Positions 37,042 to 46,795 of a stretch of DNA of 64,000 nt are shown one piece after another. The stretch is from Cytophagales bacterium (GTDB taxonomy: Bacteria > Bacteroidota > Bacteroidia > Cytophagales > JAAEPT01). How positions within the stretch are numbered: position 1 is the first letter of the stretch; each line of letters begins with the position of its first letter. Position numbers and translations under genes: made by a program. The notes under the pieces were generated by a model, which searched no databases, was not told the DNA's origin, and was given only the letters and a program-made list of their open reading frames with translations. The stretch is from positions 1 through 64,000 of the forward strand of contig JAAEPT010000102.1 of NCBI GenBank assembly GCA_024232295.1. The letters are read 5' to 3'.

Positions 37042-38234
37042 TGACGTTAAAAGAACAAGTTAAAAACCTAGCCCAAGAAAACTTTGAAGAAGTATTAGCT
37101 GTACGCAGATACCTTCATGCTCACCCAGAACTATCTTTTAAAGAATATGAAACGTCTAAATACGTCAAAGAAAAATTGATAGAATATGGCGTTGAGGTAG
37201 AAAAAAATATTGCTGATACAGGATTAATTGCCTATGTAAAAGGAAAAAATCCAGAAAAGAAAGTCATTTCACTTCGTGCTGATATGGATGCCCTTCCTAT
37301 CGTAGAAGCAAATGATGTACCTTACAAATCTAAGAATGAAGGTGTAATGCATGCTTGTGGGCATGATGTACACACCTCTTCTCTTTTAGTTGCTGCTAAA
37401 ATACTAGTTGCAGTGAAAGATCAATTTGAAGGGACTGTCAAATTATTATTCCAACCTGGTGAAGAATTATTACCTGGAGGTGCTTCTTTGATGATCAAAG
37501 AGGGTGCTCTACAAAATCCTACACCAGAAAATATTATTGGACAACATGTAATGCCTTTAATTCCTGCAGGGAAAGTAGGTTTCCGTTCTGGAATGTACAT
37601 GGCAAGTGCTGATGAGCTACATGTTACTGTGAAAGGACAAGGTGGCCATGCCGCTATGCCAGACCAAGGAATTGATCCTATTTTAATCACTTCTCATATC
37701 ATTGTTGCCTTACAACAAATCGTGAGTAGAAATTCTTCTCCAAAAGTACCTAGTGTACTTTCATTTGGTGATGTTCATGCACATGGAGCGACCAATGTAA
37801 TTCCTAATGAAGTAAAACTAAAAGGTACCTTTAGAACCATGAACGAAGAGTGGAGAAAAGATGCTCATCAACGAATGATCAAAATTGCTACAGGAATTGC
37901 TGAAGGAATGGGTGGTTCTGTTGATTTTGAAGTTCGTCATGGATATCCATATTTGGAAAATGATGAAATAATTACACCTGTATTAAAAGGTTATGCAGAA
38001 GACTATTTAGGCAAAGAAAATGTTTTAGATTTGGATATTTGGATGGCGTCAGAGGATTTTGCTTATTATTCGCAAGAAATTCCAGCTATGTTTTATCGCT
38101 TGGGAACACGTAATGAGGAAAGAGGAATTACTTCAGGAGTGCATACCCCTACCTTTGATATTGATGAATCTGCATTAGAAATTGGTGCTGGATTAATGGC
38201 TTGGTTGGCTATCGCTCAACTAACAAATGACTAA
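37041..38234 (+). CDS. M20 family amidohydrolase (hippurate / N-acyl-amino-acid hydrolase type)
   Basis: A 397-residue metallopeptidase. Seen: R-R-Y-L-H-A-H-P-E-L-S-F-K-E, R-A-D-M-D-A-L-P-I near 92-100, M-H-A-C-G-H-D-V-H near 113-121 (metal ligands Cys and His), Q-P-G-E-E with G-G-A, and G-x-G-G-H-A-A-M-P-D in the lid domain. The C-terminal M-A-S-E-D-F-A-Y-Y supplies the last Glu and Asp. Family knowledge: these cleave acyl groups from amino acids or act on peptides; the true substrate is not predictable. Translationally coupled to the SPOR lipoprotein. Confidence 0.93.
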   Translation: MTLKEQVKNLAQENFEEVLAVRRYLHAHPELSFKEYETSKYVKEKLIEYGVEVEKNIADTGLIAYVKGKNPEKKVISLRADMDALPIVEANDVPYKSKNEGVMHACGHDVHTSSLLVAAKILVAVKDQFEGTVKLLFQPGEELLPGGASLMIKEGALQNPTPENIIGQHVMPLIPAGKVGFRSGMYMASADELHVTVKGQGGHAAMPDQGIDPILITSHIIVALQQIVSRNSSPKVPSVLSFGDVHAHGATNVIPNEVKLKGTFRTMNEEWRKDAHQRMIKIATGIAEGMGGSVDFEVRHGYPYLENDEIITPVLKGYAEDYLGKENVLDLDIWMASEDFAYYSQEIPAMFYRLGTRNEERGITSGVHTPTFDIDESALEIGAGLMAWLAIAQLTND

Positions 38235-38265
38235 AAATTAGGATTAAAAAGATTAATAAACACAA

Positions 38266-39432
38266 ATGTCCGCTAAGGAAAATTTATCAAACAGTGCTCA
38301 AAACAGCTCTAGTATTGTCAAAAAAATACTTTTTTTGATAGTAATTATGTTTGTCTTTTTGGTTGCTCTTCAATTAATGGGATCAACATTCAAAGGACTT
38401 AAAGGAGATGTACAAATATATATTGAGCAACATATTCAAGGGAACCCTATTATTGGGTTATTTATTGGATTGTTTGTAACAGCAATTATCCAAAGTAGTT
38501 CTACAAGTACTTCCCTTATTGTAACAGCAATTGCTGGTATAGGCGCAAGCTTAAACCTTAAACTTGAAGATTCCGTGACAATGGCTGTTCCTATGATTAT
38601 GGGAGCAAATATTGGTACATCAATTACAAGTACGATTGTTTCATTAGGACATGTTACTAAGAAAAGTGAATTTAGAAAAGCCATTGCTTCTGCTACTGTT
38701 CATGACTTCTTCAACATTATGGTAACTTGTATCTTGTTACCAATGGAATTGATGTTTGGTTTATTATCCAACTCAGCGGTATTCTTACTCAATCTTTTTC
38801 ACATTACAGGAGGAGCAAGTAATGAAGGAGGATTTAGTTTGATGGGAATGACAATAAAACCAATTGCTAAATACATCTATGCATTGTTACAGAAGAATTT
38901 TTGGTTTAACCTTATTGCTTCTATGGGATTATTATTCATTTCCCTTAGAGAATTATCAAATATTCTAAAATCATTGATTATTGGTAAATCACAAGAACGC
39001 TTTGAAAAAGTAGTTTTTGGTTCTCCTATCCAATCATTACTTTGGGGAGCAGGACTTACGGCAGCAGTACAATCTAGCTCTGTTACTACTTCATTAACAG
39101 TGCCTTTGGTAGCAACCAATAAGATTTCATTAAGAAGGGTATTTCCTTTCTTATTAGGAGCAAACATTGGAACAACAGTCACTGCTCTAATTGCAGCCTT
39201 TTCAGCAGATTTACTAACAAGAGAGATGGCCGTTGCTATTGCTTTTTGTCATCTACTCTTCAATGTATTTGGAGTAGTTATTTTTATGGCTCTTCCTTTC
39301 CTAAGGGATGTTCCTGTCAAGATTGCTAGAAAACTTGGACAAGCTACTATGAAACAACGTTGGGTAGGTTTTGCGTATATTGGTATTACATTCTTTGTAA
39401 TTCCTATTCTACTAATCATCTTTACACAGTAA
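38266..39432 (+). CDS. Na+/phosphate symporter family protein (NptA/PNaS type)
   Basis: A 388-residue inner membrane protein with about nine hydrophobic segments. The two inverted-repeat signatures of the family are clear: I-I-Q-S-S-S-T-S-T-S-L near 74-84 with G-A-N-I-G-T-S-I-T-S-T, and V-Q-S-S-S-V-T-T-S-L near 270-279 with G-A-N-I-G-T-T-V-T-A. Family knowledge: sodium-driven import (or regulated export) of phosphate. No PhoU-like C-terminal domain is present. It lies 31 bases after the amidohydrolase and directly abuts the DUF2490-like gene. Confidence 0.92.
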   Translation: MSAKENLSNSAQNSSSIVKKILFLIVIMFVFLVALQLMGSTFKGLKGDVQIYIEQHIQGNPIIGLFIGLFVTAIIQSSSTSTSLIVTAIAGIGASLNLKLEDSVTMAVPMIMGANIGTSITSTIVSLGHVTKKSEFRKAIASATVHDFFNIMVTCILLPMELMFGLLSNSAVFLLNLFHITGGASNEGGFSLMGMTIKPIAKYIYALLQKNFWFNLIASMGLLFISLRELSNILKSLIIGKSQERFEKVVFGSPIQSLLWGAGLTAAVQSSSVTTSLTVPLVATNKISLRRVFPFLLGANIGTTVTALIAAFSADLLTREMAVAIAFCHLLFNVFGVVIFMALPFLRDVPVKIARKLGQATMKQRWVGFAYIGITFFVIPILLIIFTQ

Positions 39433-40197
39433 ATGAAAAAATATTCAATTTATATAAAGCACCTATTTTTTATGGGTGCTTTTTTTATGACAATTTTACT
39501 ATCAGCTCAAGAAGAAAAGAAGGTATATGCTCCTTATACAATTTGGCTAAGCTTAGGAGCTGAATATTCTTTAGATAGTACACAAAACCTACAATTCTTC
39601 CATCAACAACGATACATTAATCAAGAAACAGATTTCTCCACAGTAGGTTTTTTCAAATACATTTATCGAATGGATAATGCTGTATTATATGAAAATCAAT
39701 TTCGAAAAAACTGGAGATTTGGAGCGTTAGGCAGTTTTGTCTTGGATAATAATAGAATGCAAGATTTGTATCTTCGTGGAATGATAACTCATACCAGTAA
39801 TTTTAAATGGTTTGACTTTAATAAGAGTCTCAGTGTAGATTATTTTTTGAGATTATCCGAAAATACAAACCCAAATGTATTGCATTATAACACTGCTCGA
39901 TTGACTTATTTATTTGAACTTAGAAGAGACTTTAACCACAAAGAACAAATTATTAGTCCTTTCTTTACCCTGAGACTATTCCAAATAGGACAATTTGGAA
40001 ACCAATATTCTCCTTACCAATATTCATTTATTGATCAACTTAGAGTGAGTCTTGGAATGGAATGGTTATTATGGGAAAAAGTTAGAGTAAGGGCTTTTGC
40101 AATGAATGATATTGAATATTATGGTTCAGATGATGGGGGTTCATTACAATTGATTACTCCTGTTTTTGGATTATCTTGTATATATCGTATTCATTAA
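39433..40197 (+). CDS. DUF2490-like outer membrane beta-barrel protein
   Basis: A 254-residue protein with an N-terminal signal sequence (about 1-25, ending L-L-S-A-Q). A beta-strand-rich body follows with alternating aromatic residues and repeated W/F/Y-R-F patterns (F-R-K-N-W-R-F-G, Y-R-I-H at the end). The pattern fits DUF2490 proteins, small Bacteroidota outer membrane barrels of unknown role. Its ATG follows the TAA of the phosphate symporter gene with no gap, so the two may work together, for example in anion uptake. Confidence 0.65.
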   Translation: MKKYSIYIKHLFFMGAFFMTILLSAQEEKKVYAPYTIWLSLGAEYSLDSTQNLQFFHQQRYINQETDFSTVGFFKYIYRMDNAVLYENQFRKNWRFGALGSFVLDNNRMQDLYLRGMITHTSNFKWFDFNKSLSVDYFLRLSENTNPNVLHYNTARLTYLFELRRDFNHKEQIISPFFTLRLFQIGQFGNQYSPYQYSFIDQLRVSLGMEWLLWEKVRVRAFAMNDIEYYGSDDGGSLQLITPVFGLSCIYRIH

Positions 40198-40228
40198 AAT
40201 TAACCCCTTAATTAATCGGGTTAATTTA
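40198..40228. terminator. Weak bidirectional terminator between DUF2490-like and S41 peptidase genes
   Basis: The stem ATTAACCC/GGGTTAAT sits between convergent stops at 40197 and 40226. The T-run is poor in both directions, so the call rests mainly on position. Confidence 0.45.
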
Positions 40229-41710
40229 ATCATAAGGATATTCTCCTACATTTCGCTCTTCTTCGATCTTTTCCAGAATGAACTCTAACTGAACATCTTT
40301 TTCTTGAATCACGTCCTGAATTGTGTTCGGAACGTAATAATCTGGAATTATTCCTTTGGTATCAGAAAGTTCAACTCCTAAGGGCACTTTAAATATTGGT
40401 ATGATCCCACTTGTGTGTGTATTTGGTAGTGAATATTGTACGAAATGATAAGCATTACAATAATTGGCAATTCCTCCTGTATTTTTCCCCACAATAGCTG
40501 CTCTTTTGTGGTATTGAAGTAATGCTGCCAACTGAATACTTGTAGAATATGATCCATCATTTACCAACACATACAAATTATTCTTGTAAATAGGGTCAAA
40601 CTTTTGTCTTTGAAAGCTTAAAGCACGTGGTTTATCGTAATAATAAGTCCTGCCTAGAGAGTCGTACTTCTGCATCCTGTTTCTAAACTTCTTTGGTAGA
40701 CTAGGATTTACAGTGAATCCTCTAAAATATTGGAATTCATCTAGTACATAAGAACAAATTTGATAAGATAAATAAGGGTCTCCTCCTTCATTCTCCCTTA
40801 TGTCTAAAATAAGATTTTCTATTTTGTCATGTTTAATGTGTCTGAAGGCGTACTTAATGCGATCTTCAAGACTTTGACAAAAAGGACGCATCCAAAACTT
40901 CTCAAGTTTTATCAATGCAAACATCTTGAATGTTCTTATTTTGAGAACAGCAGTTTTATCATCTAACTTGGTATATTCAAAAAAGTCAGATAATTTTTGT
41001 TTGGTTGGATGCTTTTCATTCCATGTTTTCAAACAAAGTTCTACAGTAGTTTTCTCCAATTTTTTACTTCCCAATTCTGAATAAGATATTTCATATACCT
41101 TCTGACAAGGATCTGCAAACAAGTCTATAAATAAATGGGAAGAAAAACGATGATTGAAGTGATCCTCTCTAATACCATCTTTTCCAATAATTGTTGTATC
41201 AAGTTTTGTGAGAATTTCCTTAGAATGATACTTCCCTATTGAATGAATAATTGCTCCCTTGGGTAATTTTGTATCTTGAGGATCTAATACAAAAATAGTA
41301 TCATTAAGCAAATTTAAGGTCATTGGAAGTTTCATGTTGTATTGTTCATACCAAGAAACAACCTCTTCTGACATTTTAATTGCTGTATGTCCACATTCTA
41401 CATCATGCACTAATGAGGCAAATATAGGATAAACATCCAGAGCAGTCATAGAATCTGATAATACTACTCTTTTCTGTTCAATTTTCTGTTGCCATTGATC
41501 TTGACTTTGAAAAGCATATAAGGAAGGATGATAACGTTCTAAACAAGCAACTAAAGTATCTAAGTCAGCTACTAATTCCTGCCTTGTATGATAAATGACA
41601 TCTTCTTTTGTTGATAAACTATCCAAACTTGCCCAAGACAAACTCAGATTTAGTAAATAGAATAAACACAATAAATATTTTCTCACTCGCACTAACTTCT
41701 TTCCTTCCAC
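40226..41710 (-). CDS. S41 family (C-terminal processing) peptidase-like protein
   Basis: A 494-residue exported protein with an N-terminal signal sequence (ending S-L-S-W-A-S). The S41 fold is visible in the C-terminal half: I-E-N-L-I-L-D-I-R-E-N-E-G-G-D near 300-315, L-Y-V-L-V-N-D-G-S-Y-S-T-S with the likely catalytic Ser near 388, and V-G-K-N-T-G-G. The start codon is GTG; two further in-frame GTGs lie 18 and 24 bases on, and the second (41686) would put M-R-K directly before the hydrophobic core. No PDZ domain is obvious. Last gene of the murF-alr, tlpA, S41 operon, 8 bases after the TlpA-like gene. Substrate unknown. Confidence 0.85.
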   Translation of the reverse strand: MEGKKLVRVRKYLLCLFYLLNLSLSWASLDSLSTKEDVIYHTRQELVADLDTLVACLERYHPSLYAFQSQDQWQQKIEQKRVVLSDSMTALDVYPIFASLVHDVECGHTAIKMSEEVVSWYEQYNMKLPMTLNLLNDTIFVLDPQDTKLPKGAIIHSIGKYHSKEILTKLDTTIIGKDGIREDHFNHRFSSHLFIDLFADPCQKVYEISYSELGSKKLEKTTVELCLKTWNEKHPTKQKLSDFFEYTKLDDKTAVLKIRTFKMFALIKLEKFWMRPFCQSLEDRIKYAFRHIKHDKIENLILDIRENEGGDPYLSYQICSYVLDEFQYFRGFTVNPSLPKKFRNRMQKYDSLGRTYYYDKPRALSFQRQKFDPIYKNNLYVLVNDGSYSTSIQLAALLQYHKRAAIVGKNTGGIANYCNAYHFVQYSLPNTHTSGIIPIFKVPLGVELSDTKGIIPDYYVPNTIQDVIQEKDVQLEFILEKIEEERNVGEYPYD

Positions 41711-41718
41711 ATTTCTTA

Positions 41719-43050
41719 TTATTCTTCCAACAAGCTATCAATGATTCTCCTAATTTGTCTTGAATGGCTAGGTCTTGGAGCTTGAATAGCAGATAGATTT
41801 CCTTTTTTATCAATTAACAAATAACGAGGAACACTTGTTACTTGATAATTTTTCAAAACTTGTATATTTTCTTTTTCTGCGAAATCAATACGCAAATGTA
41901 CACCACCCATATTCTCTTTATCAAGCATTTTCTTCCATTTTTCAGCCGATTTATCAACAGAAATAGAAATAAATACTATTTCCTTTCCTTGATATTCTTG
42001 TTGTAGCTTTTCAAAATGTGGAATTTCTTCTCTACATGGAGGGCACCATGTTGCCCAAAAATCCAAAAAGACAACTTTACCCTCAAAACTATTCAAAGGG
42101 ACTGTATAATCATTTCTGTCTTTTAGTTCAAAGGTTGGAGCATGTCTACCTACCAATAATGGTTGTTGAGCAGTACTTTCTTGTTGTCTACTCAAAGCTT
42201 GAATATATTTTTGATAATGGGCATTTTTCATGAATTGTTCCCACAATGAACGATTATTTTCAAGTTCTCCTTCTTGTACCATATTATACAATAAAGTTGC
42301 TTGATAGAATTCTTTCGTCTCTCCTTTCAACATTTTTTCTCCCAATTCATATTTGGTTGGAAAACGATTTTTTTCGCCATCAGGGTACTTTTGTTGATAA
42401 TGATATTGCATGTAAGAAATCACTAAAGATTGATAAGGTTCTGTAGACAAAAATAAAGTGTCATTCAAATTTAATGTGTCCAAAGCACTAATAGAATTGG
42501 TAAATAGTATTTGTTCATAAGCCAATTGATAATCAATCAAACATTGCACATAAGAAGGGAAAAATGGACTATATGTCTTTGAAGGTATTAGATCTTTTCG
42601 TTTTTTGGAAAAATAGCGATTAGGAGATTTTAAACATTTTTTCTGTTGTTTTTTCATCTCACTTCGATCATATTTATAAGCTGGTCGTTGAATCTTAGTT
42701 ACAAGATCTACTCCTTCTATAATTTCAATAAAATCATTGTATAAGTTTGTCTGAATTTTCAAATCATCTTTTGGAGCCACAAAAAACTCTTCCGAAAGGA
42801 TATCTTGATACTTTAAATGAAAAAAACGAGCTTGATCAAGAGGAATTTCAAAACAAAAAGCTCCACCTTTCTTAATACGAGTTCGTACTACTTGTACTTG
42901 ATAATCTAAGCGATTGGTATAATATGCTAAACTAATAACCTCTCCTGCTTTCAACTCATCAATTTCTCCACAAATTCTGGTTGTATTTACTTGTCCATAT
43001 CCCCACTGAACAGACAACAACATCAATATTACACTAAAAAATCTTTTCAT
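41719..43050 (-). CDS. TlpA-like thiol-disulfide reductase
   Basis: A 443-residue exported protein. A signal peptide (1-19) is followed by a DUF4369-like beta-rich N-terminal domain (G-x-I-D-E-L-K-A-G-E-V-I-S-L), a helical middle, and a C-terminal thioredoxin fold from about 305. The active site is W-A-T-W-C-P-P-C (Cys336, Cys339), with the cis-proline loop S-V-P-R-Y-L-L-I-D. Family knowledge: these keep periplasmic cysteines reduced and are numerous in Bacteroidota. Begins 3 bases after murF-alr, so it is co-transcribed with it. Confidence 0.9.
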   Translation of the reverse strand: MKRFFSVILMLLSVQWGYGQVNTTRICGEIDELKAGEVISLAYYTNRLDYQVQVVRTRIKKGGAFCFEIPLDQARFFHLKYQDILSEEFFVAPKDDLKIQTNLYNDFIEIIEGVDLVTKIQRPAYKYDRSEMKKQQKKCLKSPNRYFSKKRKDLIPSKTYSPFFPSYVQCLIDYQLAYEQILFTNSISALDTLNLNDTLFLSTEPYQSLVISYMQYHYQQKYPDGEKNRFPTKYELGEKMLKGETKEFYQATLLYNMVQEGELENNRSLWEQFMKNAHYQKYIQALSRQQESTAQQPLLVGRHAPTFELKDRNDYTVPLNSFEGKVVFLDFWATWCPPCREEIPHFEKLQQEYQGKEIVFISISVDKSAEKWKKMLDKENMGGVHLRIDFAEKENIQVLKNYQVTSVPRYLLIDKKGNLSAIQAPRPSHSRQIRRIIDSLLEE

Positions 43051-43053
43051 AAA

Positions 43054-45489
43054 TTACTCTGTATAAAACACCCTTTTCACTCTACTACTGATACTTGTTA
43101 ATAATTCATAAGGAATTGTTCCTATCTTCTCAGCTTGTTGATAAATAGGTAAGTTTCCTCCAAATATAATTACTTCATCACCTTCACTCACTCCCTCAAC
43201 ATTTGTTACATCAATCATTGTCATGTCCATACAGACATTTCCCATCACATCGCAACAAACTCCTCTCACTTCCATTTGCCCCACTCCTCTACTAAATCTT
43301 CTATCAAAACCATCAGCATAGCCAATTGCAATTGTTGCAATCTTCAAATCTTGTGTAGCAGCTCCTTTTCGACCATACCCAATTGTTTCTCCTTTTTTGA
43401 CGGTTTTAATTTGAGAAATATAGCTCTTTAACGTGCCAATAGGAATTAAATTTTCTTGTTCTTCCTCATTCACCCCAATACCATACAAAGCGATTCCCAA
43501 GCGAACCATATCATAAGCATTCTTAGAAAATCGTTGAATTCCTGCTGAATTTAAGATATGTTTTAAAAATGGATATGATATTTCTTTAGATAAGAAGTGA
43601 AGAGCTTTTTCAAAAGTACTAATTTGTTTTTGAGTAAATGCATCATGTTCTTCTTCATCTGCTCCTACTAAGTGTGAAAAAACAGAAGCTACTTGTAAAT
43701 TAGAGTTTTCCTTTAATAGAAGGATTAATCTTGGTAAGTCTTCCAATTCAAATCCTAAACGATGCATTCCTGTATCAATTTTCAAATGGATTTTTGTGGG
43801 TTTATTGATATATGGAACTAAAGCTTCTAAATGAGAAATTGCATAAACTTCTGGCTCTAAATCAAAAGTTAACATTTTTTCAAAAGCTTCAATTTCAGGA
43901 TTCATGACCATGATTGGCATCTTAATACCTTGTTCTCTTAAGGTAATTCCTTCATCAACATAAGCAACAGCCAAATAATCAACCTTATGAAATTGAAGTG
44001 TAAAAATAAGTTCTGCACTACCACTACCATACCCAAAAGCTTTGACCATTGCCATTGTTTTGGTTTGTTCTGGGAGTTTTCTTTTTAGATAATTCAAATT
44101 ATTAGCTAGGGCAGTAAGACTCACTTCAAAAACTGTTTGATGGTTTTTCTGTTCAAGGTGCTTGATGATTTTTTCAAATTCAAAAGTTCTTGCTCCTTTC
44201 ACAAGTACTGTTTTTTCTCTTATCAGATAATCATCTAGTTGTTGCAATAATTCTTGTGTAGAAGCAAAGTTTTGAAAAGGTACTTGAAACAAATCATGAT
44301 ACTGAGCAAAATCTTCACCCACAGTCACTAAATAGTCAATTCCTTTGTCTTTTGTCAAAAACGCAATTTTCTCATACAATCGTTTCTTGTTTTCATGTCC
44401 TTCTTTGAGATCTGATAGAATCAACACCTTTTCTTGATTGCCAGCTTGTAATAAGAGAAAATCGATCCCTATCTTTAACCCTAGAAAATCATTATTGTAA
44501 GTATCATCAATCAGTTGACTACCCAAAACCCCTTGCTTAACTTCTAATCTCATAGAAACTGACTTGAGTTTATGCACATCTTCCACATTTTCTAAACCTA
44601 GCAGAAGCATCATAGTCAAACAATGCAAACCATTTTCCAAAGAAGCAGTATCTACAAAAGGAAATAAAACACTCTTTTCTTCTCCCAAATGACGATAATA
44701 AACTTCTGTACTACTTCCTATATTTTCTATTTTTAGGATCAAAACATCAGCATCTTTGTCTTTTCCCCATGTAAAAGTTTTTCCTTGATAAGAAGATTTC
44801 ATTTCATTTTTCAACCATGAATCTTCTAGGGAATAAACTAGTGTTTCAACACCTTTGAATAGCTGTAGTTTTTCTTGAAGCTTTTCCCTTTTATCCACAA
44901 ACCCCTTGTCATGAGCAGTACCAATATTTGTTAGGATTCCTAAAGTCGGACGAATAATAGCTTCTAACTTATGCATCTCATTTTTCTTGGAAATACCAGC
45001 TTCAAAAATCCCTAATTTATGCTCTTCATTGATTTCCCAGATAGATAAAGGAACACCTACTTGTGAATTATAACTTTTAGGACTTTTTACCAATGTATAT
45101 TGACTCTCTAATAATTGGCTTAACCACTCTTTTACAATTGTTTTTCCATTACTACCTGTAATTGCAATAATGGGTAATTCAAACGCTTCTCGATGCCATT
45201 GTGCTATTTTTTGCAGAGCTTCGACTGTATCATCAACAATTATAAAGTTGACTTTCCATTCTTCCTTAATCTCAAAACCTTCTATAACTACAAATTGAGA
45301 AACCCCTTTTGTTATTAAATCCTCTACAAAAAGATGCCCATCATGTTGATTTCCTTTAATTGCAAAAAAAAGAGAATGCTTTTGATCAAAAATTTTTCGA
45401 CTATCTAAAAGTAAATTTGTAATTTCAACCTCATTTGTTCGTTCAACAAAGCAAACATTCAATTTTTGAGCAAATTCTTTAGCAGTCAT
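43054..45489 (-). CDS. murF-alr: Bifunctional MurF (UDP-MurNAc-tripeptide:D-Ala-D-Ala ligase) / alanine racemase
   Basis: An 811-residue cytoplasmic fusion of two cell wall enzymes. Residues 1-450 are MurF with the ATP loop T-G-S-N-G-K-T (111-117), N-I-G-T-A-H, and D-D-T-Y-N-N-D. Residues 453-811 are alanine racemase with the PLP lysine in M-V-K-A-F-G-Y-G-S-G (Lys483), M-V-R-L-G-I-A-L-Y-G and the C-terminal domain Y-G-R-K-G and C-M-D-M-T-M-I-D. Racemase makes D-Ala and MurF adds the D-Ala-D-Ala dipeptide, so the fusion links nearby steps. It is a known arrangement in Bacteroidota. First gene of its operon; its start lies only 5 bases from that of the divergent O-antigen-ligase-like gene. Confidence 0.96.
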   Translation of the reverse strand: MTAKEFAQKLNVCFVERTNEVEITNLLLDSRKIFDQKHSLFFAIKGNQHDGHLFVEDLITKGVSQFVVIEGFEIKEEWKVNFIIVDDTVEALQKIAQWHREAFELPIIAITGSNGKTIVKEWLSQLLESQYTLVKSPKSYNSQVGVPLSIWEINEEHKLGIFEAGISKKNEMHKLEAIIRPTLGILTNIGTAHDKGFVDKREKLQEKLQLFKGVETLVYSLEDSWLKNEMKSSYQGKTFTWGKDKDADVLILKIENIGSSTEVYYRHLGEEKSVLFPFVDTASLENGLHCLTMMLLLGLENVEDVHKLKSVSMRLEVKQGVLGSQLIDDTYNNDFLGLKIGIDFLLLQAGNQEKVLILSDLKEGHENKKRLYEKIAFLTKDKGIDYLVTVGEDFAQYHDLFQVPFQNFASTQELLQQLDDYLIREKTVLVKGARTFEFEKIIKHLEQKNHQTVFEVSLTALANNLNYLKRKLPEQTKTMAMVKAFGYGSGSAELIFTLQFHKVDYLAVAYVDEGITLREQGIKMPIMVMNPEIEAFEKMLTFDLEPEVYAISHLEALVPYINKPTKIHLKIDTGMHRLGFELEDLPRLILLLKENSNLQVASVFSHLVGADEEEHDAFTQKQISTFEKALHFLSKEISYPFLKHILNSAGIQRFSKNAYDMVRLGIALYGIGVNEEEQENLIPIGTLKSYISQIKTVKKGETIGYGRKGAATQDLKIATIAIGYADGFDRRFSRGVGQMEVRGVCCDVMGNVCMDMTMIDVTNVEGVSEGDEVIIFGGNLPIYQQAEKIGTIPYELLTSISSRVKRVFYTE

Positions 45490-45494
45490 AACAC

Positions 45495-46736
45495 ATGGTT
45501 TTTACACGTAAAAATATCATTATTTTAAGCACTTTTGGAATCATAGTCGGATTATTTACGAGGCATATTGTAAGAATACTACCAAGTGTATCATTGATCG
45601 TTTTTCTATGTTTGGCTTTATCAAGAAAAGATTTTCTAACACAACTAAAAGCTTTTTTTAGCTTCAAAAATATTCATCTGTGGATTGCGATGTTCTTTGT
45701 TTTGCACCTCCCCTACTTTTTCACAACAGATGCTATTAATATGAAGCACTATCTCAAAGTTCTACAACTACGAACCCCTCTCGTGGGATTGGGACTTTCT
45801 TTCTTCTTTGCTCCAACCTTTTCTCGGAAACATTATCATTACCTCATTTACACATTTTTTATTTGTTCCTTTGTCACTGCTTTTGGTTCATTGAGCAACT
45901 ATGTCATCAATTTTGATGAAGTAAGTACTTTACTCAATCAAGGAAAGCCTTTACCTGTGGTTGTAAACCATGTTCGTTATAGCCTAATGTTATGCTTTGC
46001 TATTTTCTGTGGTATTTTTCTTTACTATCACAAAATAAGCTTCAGTGGAAAGAAATGGGAAAATTACCTACAATTGGGAGCTGTACTATTCTTAATTTTA
46101 TTTATCCACATTTCGGGAGTAAGAAGTGGATTATTGTCTTTTTATAGTACTGTAGGATTGGGGACAATCTACTTTATGATTAGACAGAAAAAATATATTC
46201 TAGGAATAGGAATCATTGCAACCTTATTATTTACTCCATTGATTGCCTACAAAACATTACCAAGTGTACAACAAAAAGTAGAAACAACACTGGTTGATCT
46301 CAATAGCCTTGAAAATGAATATAATGCAAACTTTCAATCATTACATAATCGTATTGTTTCCTATAAAGTAGGTTGGAGAGTTTTTAAAGAAAATCCTATT
46401 TTAGGTACTGGAGTGGGGAATTTTAAAAGAGCTTGTTTGACAGTCTATGCTCGTCAATTTAGCTTTATTCACCTTAACAAAAGATTACATCCTCACAATC
46501 AATTCTTATATGTGGCAGGCTCTATGGGAATTGTGGGATTACTCTTATTTTGTATCTTATTTTATGCACCTTTGTGGAAATTCAAGCTATATAAACACTC
46601 ACTGATACTAATTTTTTACTTTATCATGACAATTTCTTTCTTGTCTGAAGCAACTTTGTCTACACAGTTGGGAACAACATTCTGTATGGTATTTGTATCC
46701 ATGTTCTCAGAAATGAGTAGAAAGGAAGAGGAATAA
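45495..46736 (+). CDS. O-antigen ligase / Wzy-like membrane protein
   Basis: A 413-residue polytopic inner membrane protein with about ten to eleven TM helices. The longest periplasmic loop (about 255-345) contains S-L-H-N-R-I-V-S-Y, F-K-E-N-P-I-L-G-T-G-V-G-N-F and H-P-H-N-Q-F-L. The latter resembles the H-N-x-x-L signature of the Wzy_C/WaaL family. An S-G-V-R-S-G segment precedes it. Family knowledge: such proteins join or polymerise surface glycans. No other glycan gene is beside it. Divergent from murF-alr with 5 bases between starts. Confidence 0.87.
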   Translation: MVFTRKNIIILSTFGIIVGLFTRHIVRILPSVSLIVFLCLALSRKDFLTQLKAFFSFKNIHLWIAMFFVLHLPYFFTTDAINMKHYLKVLQLRTPLVGLGLSFFFAPTFSRKHYHYLIYTFFICSFVTAFGSLSNYVINFDEVSTLLNQGKPLPVVVNHVRYSLMLCFAIFCGIFLYYHKISFSGKKWENYLQLGAVLFLILFIHISGVRSGLLSFYSTVGLGTIYFMIRQKKYILGIGIIATLLFTPLIAYKTLPSVQQKVETTLVDLNSLENEYNANFQSLHNRIVSYKVGWRVFKENPILGTGVGNFKRACLTVYARQFSFIHLNKRLHPHNQFLYVAGSMGIVGLLLFCILFYAPLWKFKLYKHSLILIFYFIMTISFLSEATLSTQLGTTFCMVFVSMFSEMSRKEEE

Positions 46737-46752
46737 TTAAAAATTTATATTC

Positions 46753-46788
46753 AAAAAAGGAGCTATTTTAACAAATAGCTCCTTTTCT
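46753..46788. terminator. Bidirectional terminator between O-antigen ligase and helicase genes
   Basis: The stem AAAAGGAGCTATTT/AAATAGCTCCTTTT lies between convergent genes ending at 46736 and 46796. Confidence 0.85.
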
Positions 46789-46795
46789 GGTTTTA

